A stretch of DNA of 43,001 bases from Anaerolineae bacterium (GTDB taxonomy: Bacteria; Chloroflexota; Anaerolineae; Promineifilales; Promineifilaceae). The notes under the pieces are model-generated. The model worked only from the letters and a program-made list of their open reading frames with translations. It was not told the origin of the DNA and made no database searches. A program made the translations under genes and the position numbers. Position 1 is the stretch's first letter. Every line of letters begins with the position of its first letter. This document shows positions 22,273 through 30,556 of this stretch, piece after piece. Where the stretch lies: the NCBI GenBank assembly GCA_019637635.1, contig JAHBVI010000053.1, forward strand, positions 1 to 43,001. The letters run 5' to 3'.

Positions 22273-22698
22273 AGTGCTGTTCCTCAAACTCAATACAGTC
22301 ATGGGTGGTTGGATTGATTCAGTGACTAAAGATTATCACAAGCATGTGGGGTTGTCTACACTTGCCTAAAATTTATAGCAGAATTTGGTTGTGCCGCCTA
22401 TGAGAGATGAGTCCTGAGCAGAAGCAAGGAGCGTAAATGCTCAATTGGGCCGTTCACATTGGATTTGGAATCTGTCGGGACGGGATGATCGGATCGCAGT
22501 TGGTGCGGGTTGGTGGTAGACTGTCATTAGCGATCAAGCTGCACCGTAGCCCCCTTTTCCCGGCATATTTTATGAACCGTTTGTGAGAACGGGAACAAAG
22601 TCCTCAAGACCGGCACTATGGTCACTAATGGTGGATATATTTAGTGTAATCTGCCTGACCAATCAACAATTTTATTAACATAAGGAGAATATTGTAGG
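22273..22698. other. 426-bp divergent spacer, no gene recognised
   Basis: No protein-like frame or stable terminator is seen. Near the right side are GGGAACAAAGTCCT (22591-22604) and GACC-N8-GGTC (22608-22623), both imperfect or split palindromes 70-110 nt upstream of the META lipoprotein gene. They could be operator sites; the first loosely resembles NarL/DosR-type boxes. AAGGAG precedes ATG 22699. Confidence 0.35.
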
Positions 22699-24780
22699 AT
22701 GAAACTTGTTAACATATTACTGTTGCTTATAGGTATGCTGGCCCTGGCAGCGTGCGGGAGTACTCAAACGCCGGCCAGCCAGGCAACGGCCACGGCCGTG
22801 CCCGCCTCTACCACGCCCCCAGATACCGGAGCAGTGGTAGAAACGGTGGAAGAAGCGGTGGTAGAAACGGTCGAGGAAATGGACACGGCCGTCGGCGATG
22901 ATCCCTTGTCTGGCACACTGTGGTCTGTGGACACGCTCCCGGATGCAACCGGAAATCTGGTGAGTGTACTGGCCGACAGCGAAATTACCCTGGAATTTCA
23001 GGACGGTGGTTACAGCGGCAGCGCCGGTTGTAACCGTTACTTTGGTGAATACCAGGTTAATGGCAACGTGTTGAACCTGGGCATGGCCGGTTCAACCCAG
23101 ATGTTTTGTTTCCCGGAAGAGGTGATGAACCAGGAGAGCAGTTACCTGGCAGCGTTAGGCCAGGTGAGCCAGTTCCAGATGAATGGCGATCAGCTTGTCC
23201 TGGCGGATAAGGATGGAAATACCGTGTTAACGTATACCGCCAAACAACCGGCGACGCTGACGGACACCATGTGGCAGGGGATCAGCTATAACAACGGCCG
23301 TGAGGCAGTGGTTTCTGTGCTGGCGGCGGCGCCGATTACGGCCGTGTTCGGCGCCGATGGTACCCTGTCTGGTTCCACCGGTTGTAACAACTACAACACC
23401 AGTTACACCACCGATGGCAACACCATCGGCATCAGTGAGCAAATTGCCACCACCCGCCGCGCCTGTGACCAGCCTCAGGCAGAGCAGGAAATGGCCTATC
23501 TGGCGGCGCTGCCCCAGGCCGCTACCTACAGCATCAGCGGTGACCGGTTGGAACTGCGCGCCGCCGATGGCGCGCTGCTGGCCGACTTTATGGCCCAACC
23601 GCCGGCCAGCCTGTCTGACAACACCTGGCTGGTCTCTTTATACAACAGCGGCGGGCAGGCTATTGTGGGGGTGATAAGTGGGATGCGGTTGACGGCCGTG
23701 TTCACCCCAGAAGGCACGATCTCCGGCAGCGGCGGCTGCAACAACTTCAGCGGCGCCTACACCACCAGCGGCAATAACATCACCATCGGCCCGTTGGCTT
23801 CCACCATGATGGCCTGCCAGGAAGATGTGATGCAGCAGGAAGCGGCCTATCTGGCGGCGTTGCAATCAGCCGCTACTTATCAACTGATGGGCGACACGCT
23901 GGAACTGCACACCGCCGATGGCAGTCTGGCGGTGATCTTTACGGCCGAAGTAGCGCCCGCGTTGGCAGGCAGCAATTGGGATGTTATCTCGTTTAACAAT
24001 GGCAATCAGGCCGTGGTTAGCCTGATGCTGGGGACGGAGATCACCGCTCAATTTGGCGAGGATGGCACCTTGTCCGGCTTTGGTGGCTGTAACAATTACA
24101 GCACCATGTATACGGTGGATGGCGACAATATCACCATTAGCCCGGTTGCCTCTACAATGATGTTTTGTGAATCACCGGAAGGGGTAATGGAACAGGAGGC
24201 ACAATACCTGGCAGCGTTAAGCACGGCCGTGACCTACCGCATAGACGGCCCCCAGATGGAAATGCGCGACGCCGACGGCGCATTAGTGGCCTTGTTTCAA
24301 GCGGCCGGTTTTGTAGAGCCGGAGCTTCAACAATTCCTGGCTAATACCACTTACATGGTGGAAGAGTCTGCGGCTGGTTCCGTCACTTTGGTAGATGGCG
24401 AATATCGCGAGCCTGTTGCCGAAGGGTCAGCTACAGAACTGGTTGTAACCTGGACGGGTACGGCCGCTACCGGCACGTTGAACGGTCAATTCGCTGTCGC
24501 CAGTGTTATCACCGTCAATACCGGCGGTACCGGCACGTTTTATTATCTGGCGTTGTTTACACAGGATGAAAGCGGGCAGTTGGTGAATACGGCCACGACA
24601 TACCTGGGCGACCGGGCCATTATCAATTCGCTGGACATTACCCGCAATACAATTGTGGTAGATATGGTACAGGCAGGCGCAGATGACCCGATGTGCTGCC
24701 CGGCCGAACATGTAGAGCGGGTATATGCTTTGGAAGAGAATGAACTGGTTTTGGTTTCAGAGACGGTAATCGAACCGTAG
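22699..24780 (+). CDS. Lipoprotein with four tandem META (HslJ-like) domains
   Basis: A 693-residue lipoprotein: MKLVNILLLLIGMLALAAC gives the lipobox Cys19. After an acidic spacer, four META domains of about 115 residues follow (starting near residues 72, 190, 305 and 420). Each has the LxGTxW or equivalent start, the GCNxY/F core (AGCNRYFGEY, TGCNNYNTSY, GGCNNFSGAY, GGCNNYSTMY), the EQEAQYLAAL-type helix and a final beta pair. A further 150-residue beta-rich domain with MCCPAEHVERVY closes the protein. META/HslJ domains occur in heat-shock and antibiotic-tolerance lipoproteins; four in a row is unusual. A strong terminator follows. Confidence 0.85.
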   Translation: MKLVNILLLLIGMLALAACGSTQTPASQATATAVPASTTPPDTGAVVETVEEAVVETVEEMDTAVGDDPLSGTLWSVDTLPDATGNLVSVLADSEITLEFQDGGYSGSAGCNRYFGEYQVNGNVLNLGMAGSTQMFCFPEEVMNQESSYLAALGQVSQFQMNGDQLVLADKDGNTVLTYTAKQPATLTDTMWQGISYNNGREAVVSVLAAAPITAVFGADGTLSGSTGCNNYNTSYTTDGNTIGISEQIATTRRACDQPQAEQEMAYLAALPQAATYSISGDRLELRAADGALLADFMAQPPASLSDNTWLVSLYNSGGQAIVGVISGMRLTAVFTPEGTISGSGGCNNFSGAYTTSGNNITIGPLASTMMACQEDVMQQEAAYLAALQSAATYQLMGDTLELHTADGSLAVIFTAEVAPALAGSNWDVISFNNGNQAVVSLMLGTEITAQFGEDGTLSGFGGCNNYSTMYTVDGDNITISPVASTMMFCESPEGVMEQEAQYLAALSTAVTYRIDGPQMEMRDADGALVALFQAAGFVEPELQQFLANTTYMVEESAAGSVTLVDGEYREPVAEGSATELVVTWTGTAATGTLNGQFAVASVITVNTGGTGTFYYLALFTQDESGQLVNTATTYLGDRAIINSLDITRNTIVVDMVQAGADDPMCCPAEHVERVYALEENELVLVSETVIEP

Positions 24781-24788
24781 CCGTTCAT

Positions 24789-24825
24789 AGACCTGACAGG
24801 TTTGCCAGACCTGTCAGGTCTTTTT
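24789..24825. terminator. Rho-independent terminator (GACCTGACAGGT hairpin)
   Basis: 12-bp perfect stem (24790-24801 with 24809-24820) followed by TTTTT. It ends the META gene (+) and reaches the stop codon of the convergent oxidoreductase. Its stem belongs to the AGACC..GGTCT hairpin family. Confidence 0.88.
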
Positions 24826-25840
24826 AGGGGATCAACAACACCTTCCCCGTGTTTTTTCGGTTGTGTAGATAGTGGTGGGCCAGGGCAGCGTCTGCCAGGG
24901 GGAAGGTAGTATCAATGTGGGGGCGGAAGAGGGCATCGTCATACCAGGTGATGATTTGTTGCAGATACGGCCGTAACATATTGGCTTGCCCCCACAAATG
25001 CTGCAAATTCAGGCCGATGACGGCTTTATTATCCTGCATCAGCCGAAAGGGCGTGTAAAGCGGCAGCATAATCGCCCCGCGCCAATAGCGCCGCCAGGAG
25101 CGCTTTTTGTTTGGCGCCATACTCGATAGCCCCACATGCACCAGCCGACCGGTGGGCATGAGCAGCCGGTAATTCTTGGGCCAATGGATGCCCCCCAACA
25201 AGTCTAATACAATTTGCACCCCGCGCCCGCCGGTCAGGTCCATCACCACCCGTTCATAATCAAAATTGCGGTAATCAATGGGGTGTTTTAAGCCGCGCTC
25301 CAGCAAAAAAGGGTGTTTTTCCGGCGAAGCTGTGCCATAAGTTTCCGCGCCCAGGATGCGGCAGATGTCCAGCGCCGCCAGCCCCATTCCGCCTCCCACG
25401 TTATGAATCAACACCCGTTCCCCCACCTGCAATGACCCCATTCCCACCAGCGCCAGGTAAGCCATCAAGTAATTGACAGGCAGCGCCGCCGCATCTTCCA
25501 CGCGCATCCACTCCAGCCGTTTGTGTACCTGGCGATATGGTACACAAATGGTATCGCTGTATCCACCATATTGGGTGAGCGCAAAAACCGCGTCGCCTTC
25601 TTTGAATGTGGGCACGCCCTGGGCGACCAGGTCAATTACGCCGGCCACTTCTAGCCCGGGCACAAAGGGCGGCGCGGGCGCATCGCGGTCTAGCCCCATG
25701 CGCCCTAACAGATCGGCAAAGGAAACGCCACACGCCTGCACCCGGATGCGTACCTCGCCGGTACGGGGAATGGGGTCAGGGCTGGTTTGCAGTTTAAGGG
25801 TTTCCGGGGGGCCAGCTTTGCTAATCCAGATTTGCTGCAT
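24824..25840 (-). CDS. Zinc-independent MDR oxidoreductase (VAT1/quinone reductase-like)
   Basis: A 338-residue medium-chain dehydrogenase/reductase. The N-terminal GroES-like fold shows VQACGVSFADLLGRMG and PFVPGLEVAGVI; the Cys/His zinc ligands of alcohol dehydrogenases are not conserved. The Rossmann part shows VLIHNVGGGMGLAAL (NADPH-binding) and DLLGGIHWPKNYRLLMPTGR. The sequence type is close to VAT-1 and quinone oxidoreductases, which reduce quinones or enones with NADPH. It appears to be a single gene. Confidence 0.87.
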   Translation of the reverse strand: MQQIWISKAGPPETLKLQTSPDPIPRTGEVRIRVQACGVSFADLLGRMGLDRDAPAPPFVPGLEVAGVIDLVAQGVPTFKEGDAVFALTQYGGYSDTICVPYRQVHKRLEWMRVEDAAALPVNYLMAYLALVGMGSLQVGERVLIHNVGGGMGLAALDICRILGAETYGTASPEKHPFLLERGLKHPIDYRNFDYERVVMDLTGGRGVQIVLDLLGGIHWPKNYRLLMPTGRLVHVGLSSMAPNKKRSWRRYWRGAIMLPLYTPFRLMQDNKAVIGLNLQHLWGQANMLRPYLQQIITWYDDALFRPHIDTTFPLADAALAHHYLHNRKNTGKVLLIP

Positions 25841-25945
25841 CGTCAGGTTTCCAAAAGTTTAACTTGTTGGGAAAGTTGAACTTTTTTCCGGGATTTTCCA
25901 GATGGCAAGTATAGCGTTAAAATGGGGACGGGCATAGAGATACAA

Positions 25946-25990
25946 CCGGTAATCGGTAATCGGTAATCGGATTACGGACAACGGGTTACG
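25946..25990. repeat. Heptamer repeat (GTAATCG words)
   Basis: GTAATCG occurs three times in exact 7-nt register, followed by GATTACG and GGGTTACG. It lies in the divergent spacer upstream of the hybrid kinase. Confidence 0.65.
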
Positions 25991-26035
25991 AACTTCAATT
26001 TTAAGGGCAATACGGTAGTAAGCAGAGGTTGCCAT

Positions 26036-28060
26036 ATGTTAAACCCATTATTAGCAGCACAACTGGCACAGTTTAACCTGGCGGAGGGACAGGCTCCGGA
26101 CGATGATACCTGGCGGGCGCTGCTGGCACAGATCAGCCAGACGTATGGGCAGCGGGCGGCCGAACAAGACCGCTTGCAGGCGGTGCTGGACAATGTGGCC
26201 GATGCCATTATTACTTTTGATGAACACGGCCGTATCGAATGGTTTAATCGCGCCGCCGAACAAATGTTTGGTTACGTGGCCGCGGAAGTCATTGGCGCGC
26301 ATCTGGAACTGCTGCTGCCAGACCCACACCGGTATCGAATTGAGCAAGACGCCCTGGCGCTGCAAACGGATAAACAAGACGGCCGTGCCGACATCGTCAG
26401 TATTCGCAACGAAATTGCCGGGCAGCGCAAGGACGGCGCCCTCTTCCCGCTGGATTTCACCATCAGCCAGATGATGGTGCAGGGTGAGCGCCAATTCATT
26501 GCCATTGCCCGCGACATCACCATTCGCAAAGAAGCAGAATTGGCAATTTTGGCCGCTAAAGAAGCCGCCGAAGCCGCCAACCAGGCCAAATCGCAATTCC
26601 TGGCCAACACCAGCCATGAAATTCGCACTCCGCTGAATGCGATTGTCGGGTTGACCAGCCTTCTGCTGGATACAGAACTGACGCCAGACCAGCAAACCTT
26701 TGTGGAAATTGCCCGGCGCAGCAGCAGCACCTTGCTCACTATTCTCAACGACATCTTAGACCTGTCGCGCATTGAGGCGCGCCAGTTATCGTTGGAGCCA
26801 CGGCCGTACCATTTAGCTACCAACGTCAACGAAGTCCTCACGCTGCTCCGGTCCAATGCCGCTGAAAAGGAACTGCAATTAACGGCGACCTTTGCCCCCA
26901 ATATGCCGCAAGTCTTTATTGGCGATGGCGACCGGCTGCGGCAGGTGGTGATGAATCTGGTGAGTAACGCCATCAAGTTTACCCATGCCGGTTCGGTGGC
27001 TGTGCAGGTAGACGGCCGTTACCTGGACCCCACCACCTATGAAATTCATCTTTCGGTACAGGACACCGGCATTGGTCTGCCGCCCGATTATACGGAATGG
27101 CTCTTCCAACCCTTTCATCGCGGCCATGCCGGGCGCAGCCGTCGCTACAGCGGCGCCGGTTTGGGTCTGACCATTTCCCAGCGATTGGTGGAGTTGATGG
27201 GTGGGCGCATTTGGGCAGAAAGTGAAACAGGTAAAGGCTCTACGTTTCATGTATGTATTCCCAGCCCGGTGACCGAGCAGCCGCCACCCAGTGCGCTCAC
27301 ATTGGAGCGGGTACGGCCGTTTGACCCCGATATGGCACGGCAGCTTCCCCTGCGCATCCTGGTTGCTGAAGATAATGCCACCAACCAGAAAGTGATGGTC
27401 TGGATGTTGGAGCATTTGGGTTATCGCCCGGATGTGGCGGCCAATGGTCTGGAAGTGCTGGCAGCCCTCCAGACACACACGTATGATGTCATTTTGATGG
27501 ATTTGCACATGCCGGAAATGGACGGCCGTCAGGCCACCCAGACCATCCGCGCCACGCTGCCGGCCACGGCGCAGCCCTGGATTATCGCCGTTACCGCCGA
27601 CGTGCTGCATGAGAGCCGCCAGGATTACCTGGCCGATGGGCTGAACGATTTCCTGAGCAAGCCGCTGCAAGCAGAGATGTTGATTACGGCGCTGTGCCGC
27701 TACCCGGTGGTTCGCGCCCAGAGCGCCGCCCAGACCTGGCCCATAAACCGGGCCATGCTCAACCAGATCACGGGTGGAGACAGCGCGCGGCTGCTGGAAC
27801 TGATGCACATTTTTCAAAACGAGAGCGATCAACTGCTGGCGCGGCTGCAAACGGCCGTAGCCGCCGATGATCTGGAAACAGCCCGCCAGATGGCGCATAC
27901 GCTGAAAGGCAGTTGTGCCACCATGGGCATGGTTTCACTGGAGCCGCTGTTCCACGAAATTGAAACGATGGCCCGCAATCGAGACCAGTATATTGCCGCC
28001 AAAGTCACCCAGGCGATTGCTGAGTATGACCGCGTTTTGCTGGCCTTACGCACCACCTGA
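26036..28060 (+). CDS. Hybrid histidine kinase PAS-HisKA-HATPase-REC-HPt
   Basis: A 674-residue soluble kinase without membrane segments. PAS sensor at about 45-165 (VADAIITFDEHGRIEWFNRA); HisKA with phospho-His about 194 in NTSHEIRTPLNAI; HATPase with N box VMNLVSNAIKF, G1 DTGIGLP and G2 GAGLGLTIS; receiver with Asp about 489 in VILMDLHMPEMDG and Lys in FLSKPLQ; and a C-terminal HPt with His about 621 in AHTLKGSCATMG. The complete relay ends on HPt, so a separate receiver is expected as the next partner. AGAGG precedes ATG 26036. The signal is unknown. Confidence 0.92.
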   Translation: MLNPLLAAQLAQFNLAEGQAPDDDTWRALLAQISQTYGQRAAEQDRLQAVLDNVADAIITFDEHGRIEWFNRAAEQMFGYVAAEVIGAHLELLLPDPHRYRIEQDALALQTDKQDGRADIVSIRNEIAGQRKDGALFPLDFTISQMMVQGERQFIAIARDITIRKEAELAILAAKEAAEAANQAKSQFLANTSHEIRTPLNAIVGLTSLLLDTELTPDQQTFVEIARRSSSTLLTILNDILDLSRIEARQLSLEPRPYHLATNVNEVLTLLRSNAAEKELQLTATFAPNMPQVFIGDGDRLRQVVMNLVSNAIKFTHAGSVAVQVDGRYLDPTTYEIHLSVQDTGIGLPPDYTEWLFQPFHRGHAGRSRRYSGAGLGLTISQRLVELMGGRIWAESETGKGSTFHVCIPSPVTEQPPPSALTLERVRPFDPDMARQLPLRILVAEDNATNQKVMVWMLEHLGYRPDVAANGLEVLAALQTHTYDVILMDLHMPEMDGRQATQTIRATLPATAQPWIIAVTADVLHESRQDYLADGLNDFLSKPLQAEMLITALCRYPVVRAQSAAQTWPINRAMLNQITGGDSARLLELMHIFQNESDQLLARLQTAVAADDLETARQMAHTLKGSCATMGMVSLEPLFHEIETMARNRDQYIAAKVTQAIAEYDRVLLALRTT

Positions 28061-28123
28061 CACCTAAACACCTGCCCCCATCGTTCTATAGCTTACACAC
28101 CTGATTGATGATACATTTACCGC

Positions 28124-30241
28124 ATGATCGCCAAGCAGATGCCCGCTGTTAATCCATATAGCGCCAGCGAACCGGCCGTGAAGGAACGGCCGTTTTACGG
28201 CCGTGACGCCCTCTTCACCTGGATACACGCGGCGCTGCTGCAAGCCACGCCTGAACAAGGCCCCGACCACCTGGTCATCTTGCGCGGCCCCCGGCGCATT
28301 GGCAAAACCTCCATCCTGCTGCAAATTGAAGCCGGGGCGCTACAGCCGCCGTATACGGCCGTCTATATTGATTTGGCGGCCACTGCCCTGGATACACCCA
28401 GCACGCTGCTGTGGGATGTGGCGCAAACGGCCGTGCGGCGGCTGCAACAGGCGCACATTGAACTGCCGCCGCTCAGCCACACCCCGTTTATCGGTGATCC
28501 CTTACGCGCATTCCGGGAACAACTGCTGTTGCCGGCCACGGTGGCCCTGAATGTAGCGCAAACGGCGCTGCATGAAGGTCGCACCACCAGCAAGCTCTTG
28601 TTCATGTTTGATAATCTGAACGTATTGGCCACCAAAATGGAGAGCCACGCCCTCAAAGAAGATTTCCTGTTGTCGTTGCACCAGACCATTTACCGGAACC
28701 ACATGGCGGCTTGTCTGTTTGCCTGGGAAACGGAAGACCAACCCGTTCCGGCCATGATGCAGCCTATTTTTGCCCAGGCGCAGGTCTATGATGTTGGCCC
28801 CCTGGCAGATGAAGACGCGCTGGCACTCATCCGCCAGCCCATGAATTACACCATCTTCAAGAATGTGGCGGAATATATAGCCAGCCTCACCCAAAACTAC
28901 CCATATGAAACGCAACTGGTTTGCCAGGAACTTTATGAACGGCAGCAGCGGCTCAAACTGAAGCTGATTACGGTGGCTGATGTCAAAGCGGTACAGCGCA
29001 GCGTGTTGGACTCTGGCCTTTACCAGGCGCAGTTGGCGGCTGGCCCATCCTTTCACATTAGTCCTAAGGGCACGGCCGTACAAACCGTACAGCGCACCAC
29101 CCGCCGCGCGCTCTGGCAGGAGTGGCCGTTTCTGGCGCTGGTGGTTTTGCTGCTGTTGGCCTTTACGTTTATCACGGCGGTGCCGCGTGTTACCGGGCAA
29201 AGCTGGTCGGCGCAGTTAGCCAGTTTTGGCGGTGGCGGTGTGGCCGAAGTGGTGGAGAGTACGGCCGTGCCCACCCCCGGCCCCACGATTCAAGTAGTGG
29301 TGATTGTGGAGTCGCCTACGCCGCAGCCCACCCCCACCACCACCCAGACGCCCACGCCCACGGATACACCCACGCCTACCGAAACGCCCACACCCACGGA
29401 AACGCCCACCATCACCCCCACGCCCACACCCAGCGTCTTGCCAGACACCTTTGTCCGCCGCCAGGATAATATGCCCATGATCCTGATCCCCGGCGGCGCG
29501 TTTCCCATGGGGTCAGGCGATCTGGATTTCCCGGCAGCCCTAGACGAACGGCCGCAGCATATGGTGACGCTGGATACGTTTTATATTGACAAGTATGAAG
29601 TGTCTGTGGCGCAGTTTGCCGCTTTGTTGAACCGGTTGGGTGGCTATGCCGGTTTATGCGATGGTTTTGATTGTGCTCTGCCGCGTCAGATGGCCGGTTT
29701 TAGCAGCTATTTGCTTGAGGAAGATTTGGGAGATGGCGTACCTCAGTTTTATGCCCTGACCGGTTTTGCCAACTATCCCATTAACCACGTGAGCTGGTAT
29801 GGCGCCAGTTTTTATTGCCAGGCTATGGGCGGGCGGCTGCCTACGGAAGCCGAGTGGGAATATGCGGCGCGGGGCACAGACAGCCGTATTTACCCCTGGG
29901 GCAACGAGCCGCCCAACAAGGAGCGCGCCGTCTACCAGAGCGACAGTTTTAATGATTTATTGCCCGTAGATGCTTTGCCGCGTGGCGCCAGCCCCTTTGG
30001 CGTATATGGCATGGCGGGCAGCATGTGGGAGTGGGTGGCCGATTGGTATGATGAGAGTTATTATGCCCAAAGCCCGGCTGAAAACCCCACCGGCCCGGAA
30101 TTTGGGCTGACAAAAGGGATACGGGGCGGGGCCTGGCCCAGCAATGTGGGCAAAGAGCGTATCCGCTCGGCTAATCGCAGCGAGCTAGACCCTACCTTCT
30201 TTAGTTCTACTGTGGGTTTCCGCTGTGTGTATGTTCCATAA
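28124..30241 (+). CDS. P-loop ATPase / TM / Pro-Thr linker / FGE-sulfatase-like fusion protein
   Basis: 705 residues. The N-terminal half is an AAA/STAND-like ATPase: Walker A GPRRIGKTS (about 54-62), Walker B-like LLFMFDNLNVL. A membrane helix lies near 332-352 (FLALVVLLLLAFTFITA), then a Pro/Thr linker (about 383-440), then an FGE-sulfatase (SUMF1) fold from about 445: MILIPGGAFPMGSGD, YIDKYEVSVAQFAALL, RLPTEAEWEYAARG, YPWGNEP, GMAGSMWEWVADWYD, RGGAW and GFRC. The Cys pair used by true formylglycine-generating enzymes before the final RSANR block is missing, so it is probably a binding domain. ATPase inside, FGE-like domain outside is an unusual layout. The Trm112-like gene follows by 12 bp. 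Confidence 0.82.
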   Translation: MIAKQMPAVNPYSASEPAVKERPFYGRDALFTWIHAALLQATPEQGPDHLVILRGPRRIGKTSILLQIEAGALQPPYTAVYIDLAATALDTPSTLLWDVAQTAVRRLQQAHIELPPLSHTPFIGDPLRAFREQLLLPATVALNVAQTALHEGRTTSKLLFMFDNLNVLATKMESHALKEDFLLSLHQTIYRNHMAACLFAWETEDQPVPAMMQPIFAQAQVYDVGPLADEDALALIRQPMNYTIFKNVAEYIASLTQNYPYETQLVCQELYERQQRLKLKLITVADVKAVQRSVLDSGLYQAQLAAGPSFHISPKGTAVQTVQRTTRRALWQEWPFLALVVLLLLAFTFITAVPRVTGQSWSAQLASFGGGGVAEVVESTAVPTPGPTIQVVVIVESPTPQPTPTTTQTPTPTDTPTPTETPTPTETPTITPTPTPSVLPDTFVRRQDNMPMILIPGGAFPMGSGDLDFPAALDERPQHMVTLDTFYIDKYEVSVAQFAALLNRLGGYAGLCDGFDCALPRQMAGFSSYLLEEDLGDGVPQFYALTGFANYPINHVSWYGASFYCQAMGGRLPTEAEWEYAARGTDSRIYPWGNEPPNKERAVYQSDSFNDLLPVDALPRGASPFGVYGMAGSMWEWVADWYDESYYAQSPAENPTGPEFGLTKGIRGGAWPSNVGKERIRSANRSELDPTFFSSTVGFRCVYVP

Positions 30242-30253
30242 TTTAGGAGAAAA

Positions 30254-30508
30254 ATGAGCGATTATCAAGCACCCCCCATCAGTCCAGACCTGTTAGAGAT
30301 TTTGCGCTGTCCGTTGGCCGTGCAGTCAGACCAATACGGCGATGATCCGGGCCGGCTGGAGCTGGTGCATAACTGTTGGCTGGTATGCGCCGACAGTGGC
30401 ATGAAATACCCCATCCGTGATGGCATTCCGGTCATGCTTATTGATGAAGGCGAGAAGTGGAAAGACACCCCTGTTGACCAACTGCCGGTGCCACCGCCGG
30501 CGGCCTAG
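30254..30508 (+). CDS. Trm112-like (UPF0434) small protein
   Basis: An 84-residue protein of the Trm112/YcaR type: PDLLEILRCPL at the N-terminus, ELVHNCWLVCADSGMKYPIRDGIPVMLIDEG in the second half (given in parts here as NCWLVC and YPIRDGIPVML). Eukaryotic Trm112 activates methyltransferases; the bacterial role is unsettled. The usual second Cys of the first CPxC pair is absent (CPLAV), so zinc binding may be incomplete. TAGGAGA precedes ATG 30254; it is very likely co-translated with the fusion gene 12 bp upstream. Confidence 0.85.
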   Translation: MSDYQAPPISPDLLEILRCPLAVQSDQYGDDPGRLELVHNCWLVCADSGMKYPIRDGIPVMLIDEGEKWKDTPVDQLPVPPPAA

Positions 30509-30513
30509 TTGCC

Positions 30514-30546
30514 AGATTGGTTCAATCTTCGAAATTGAACCAATCT
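30514..30546. terminator. Perfect hairpin between convergent genes
   Basis: AGATTGGTTCAAT (30514-30526) pairs perfectly with 30534-30546. This is the near twin of the hairpin at 19191-19223. Here it lies between the Trm112-like (+) and USP-fusion (-) genes and probably acts as terminator for both. Confidence 0.7.
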
Positions 30547-30556
30547 TCCCTCACAT

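Noticed and set aside
22395..22430. GATGAGTCC...GAAG stretch resembling a hammerhead ribozyme core
   Set aside because: The required CTGATGA and GAAA boxes are not both present and the flanking stems do not pair.
26879..27898. Long minus-strand open frame opposite the hybrid kinase
   Set aside because: All kinase motifs are intact on the other strand, so this is an antisense shadow.
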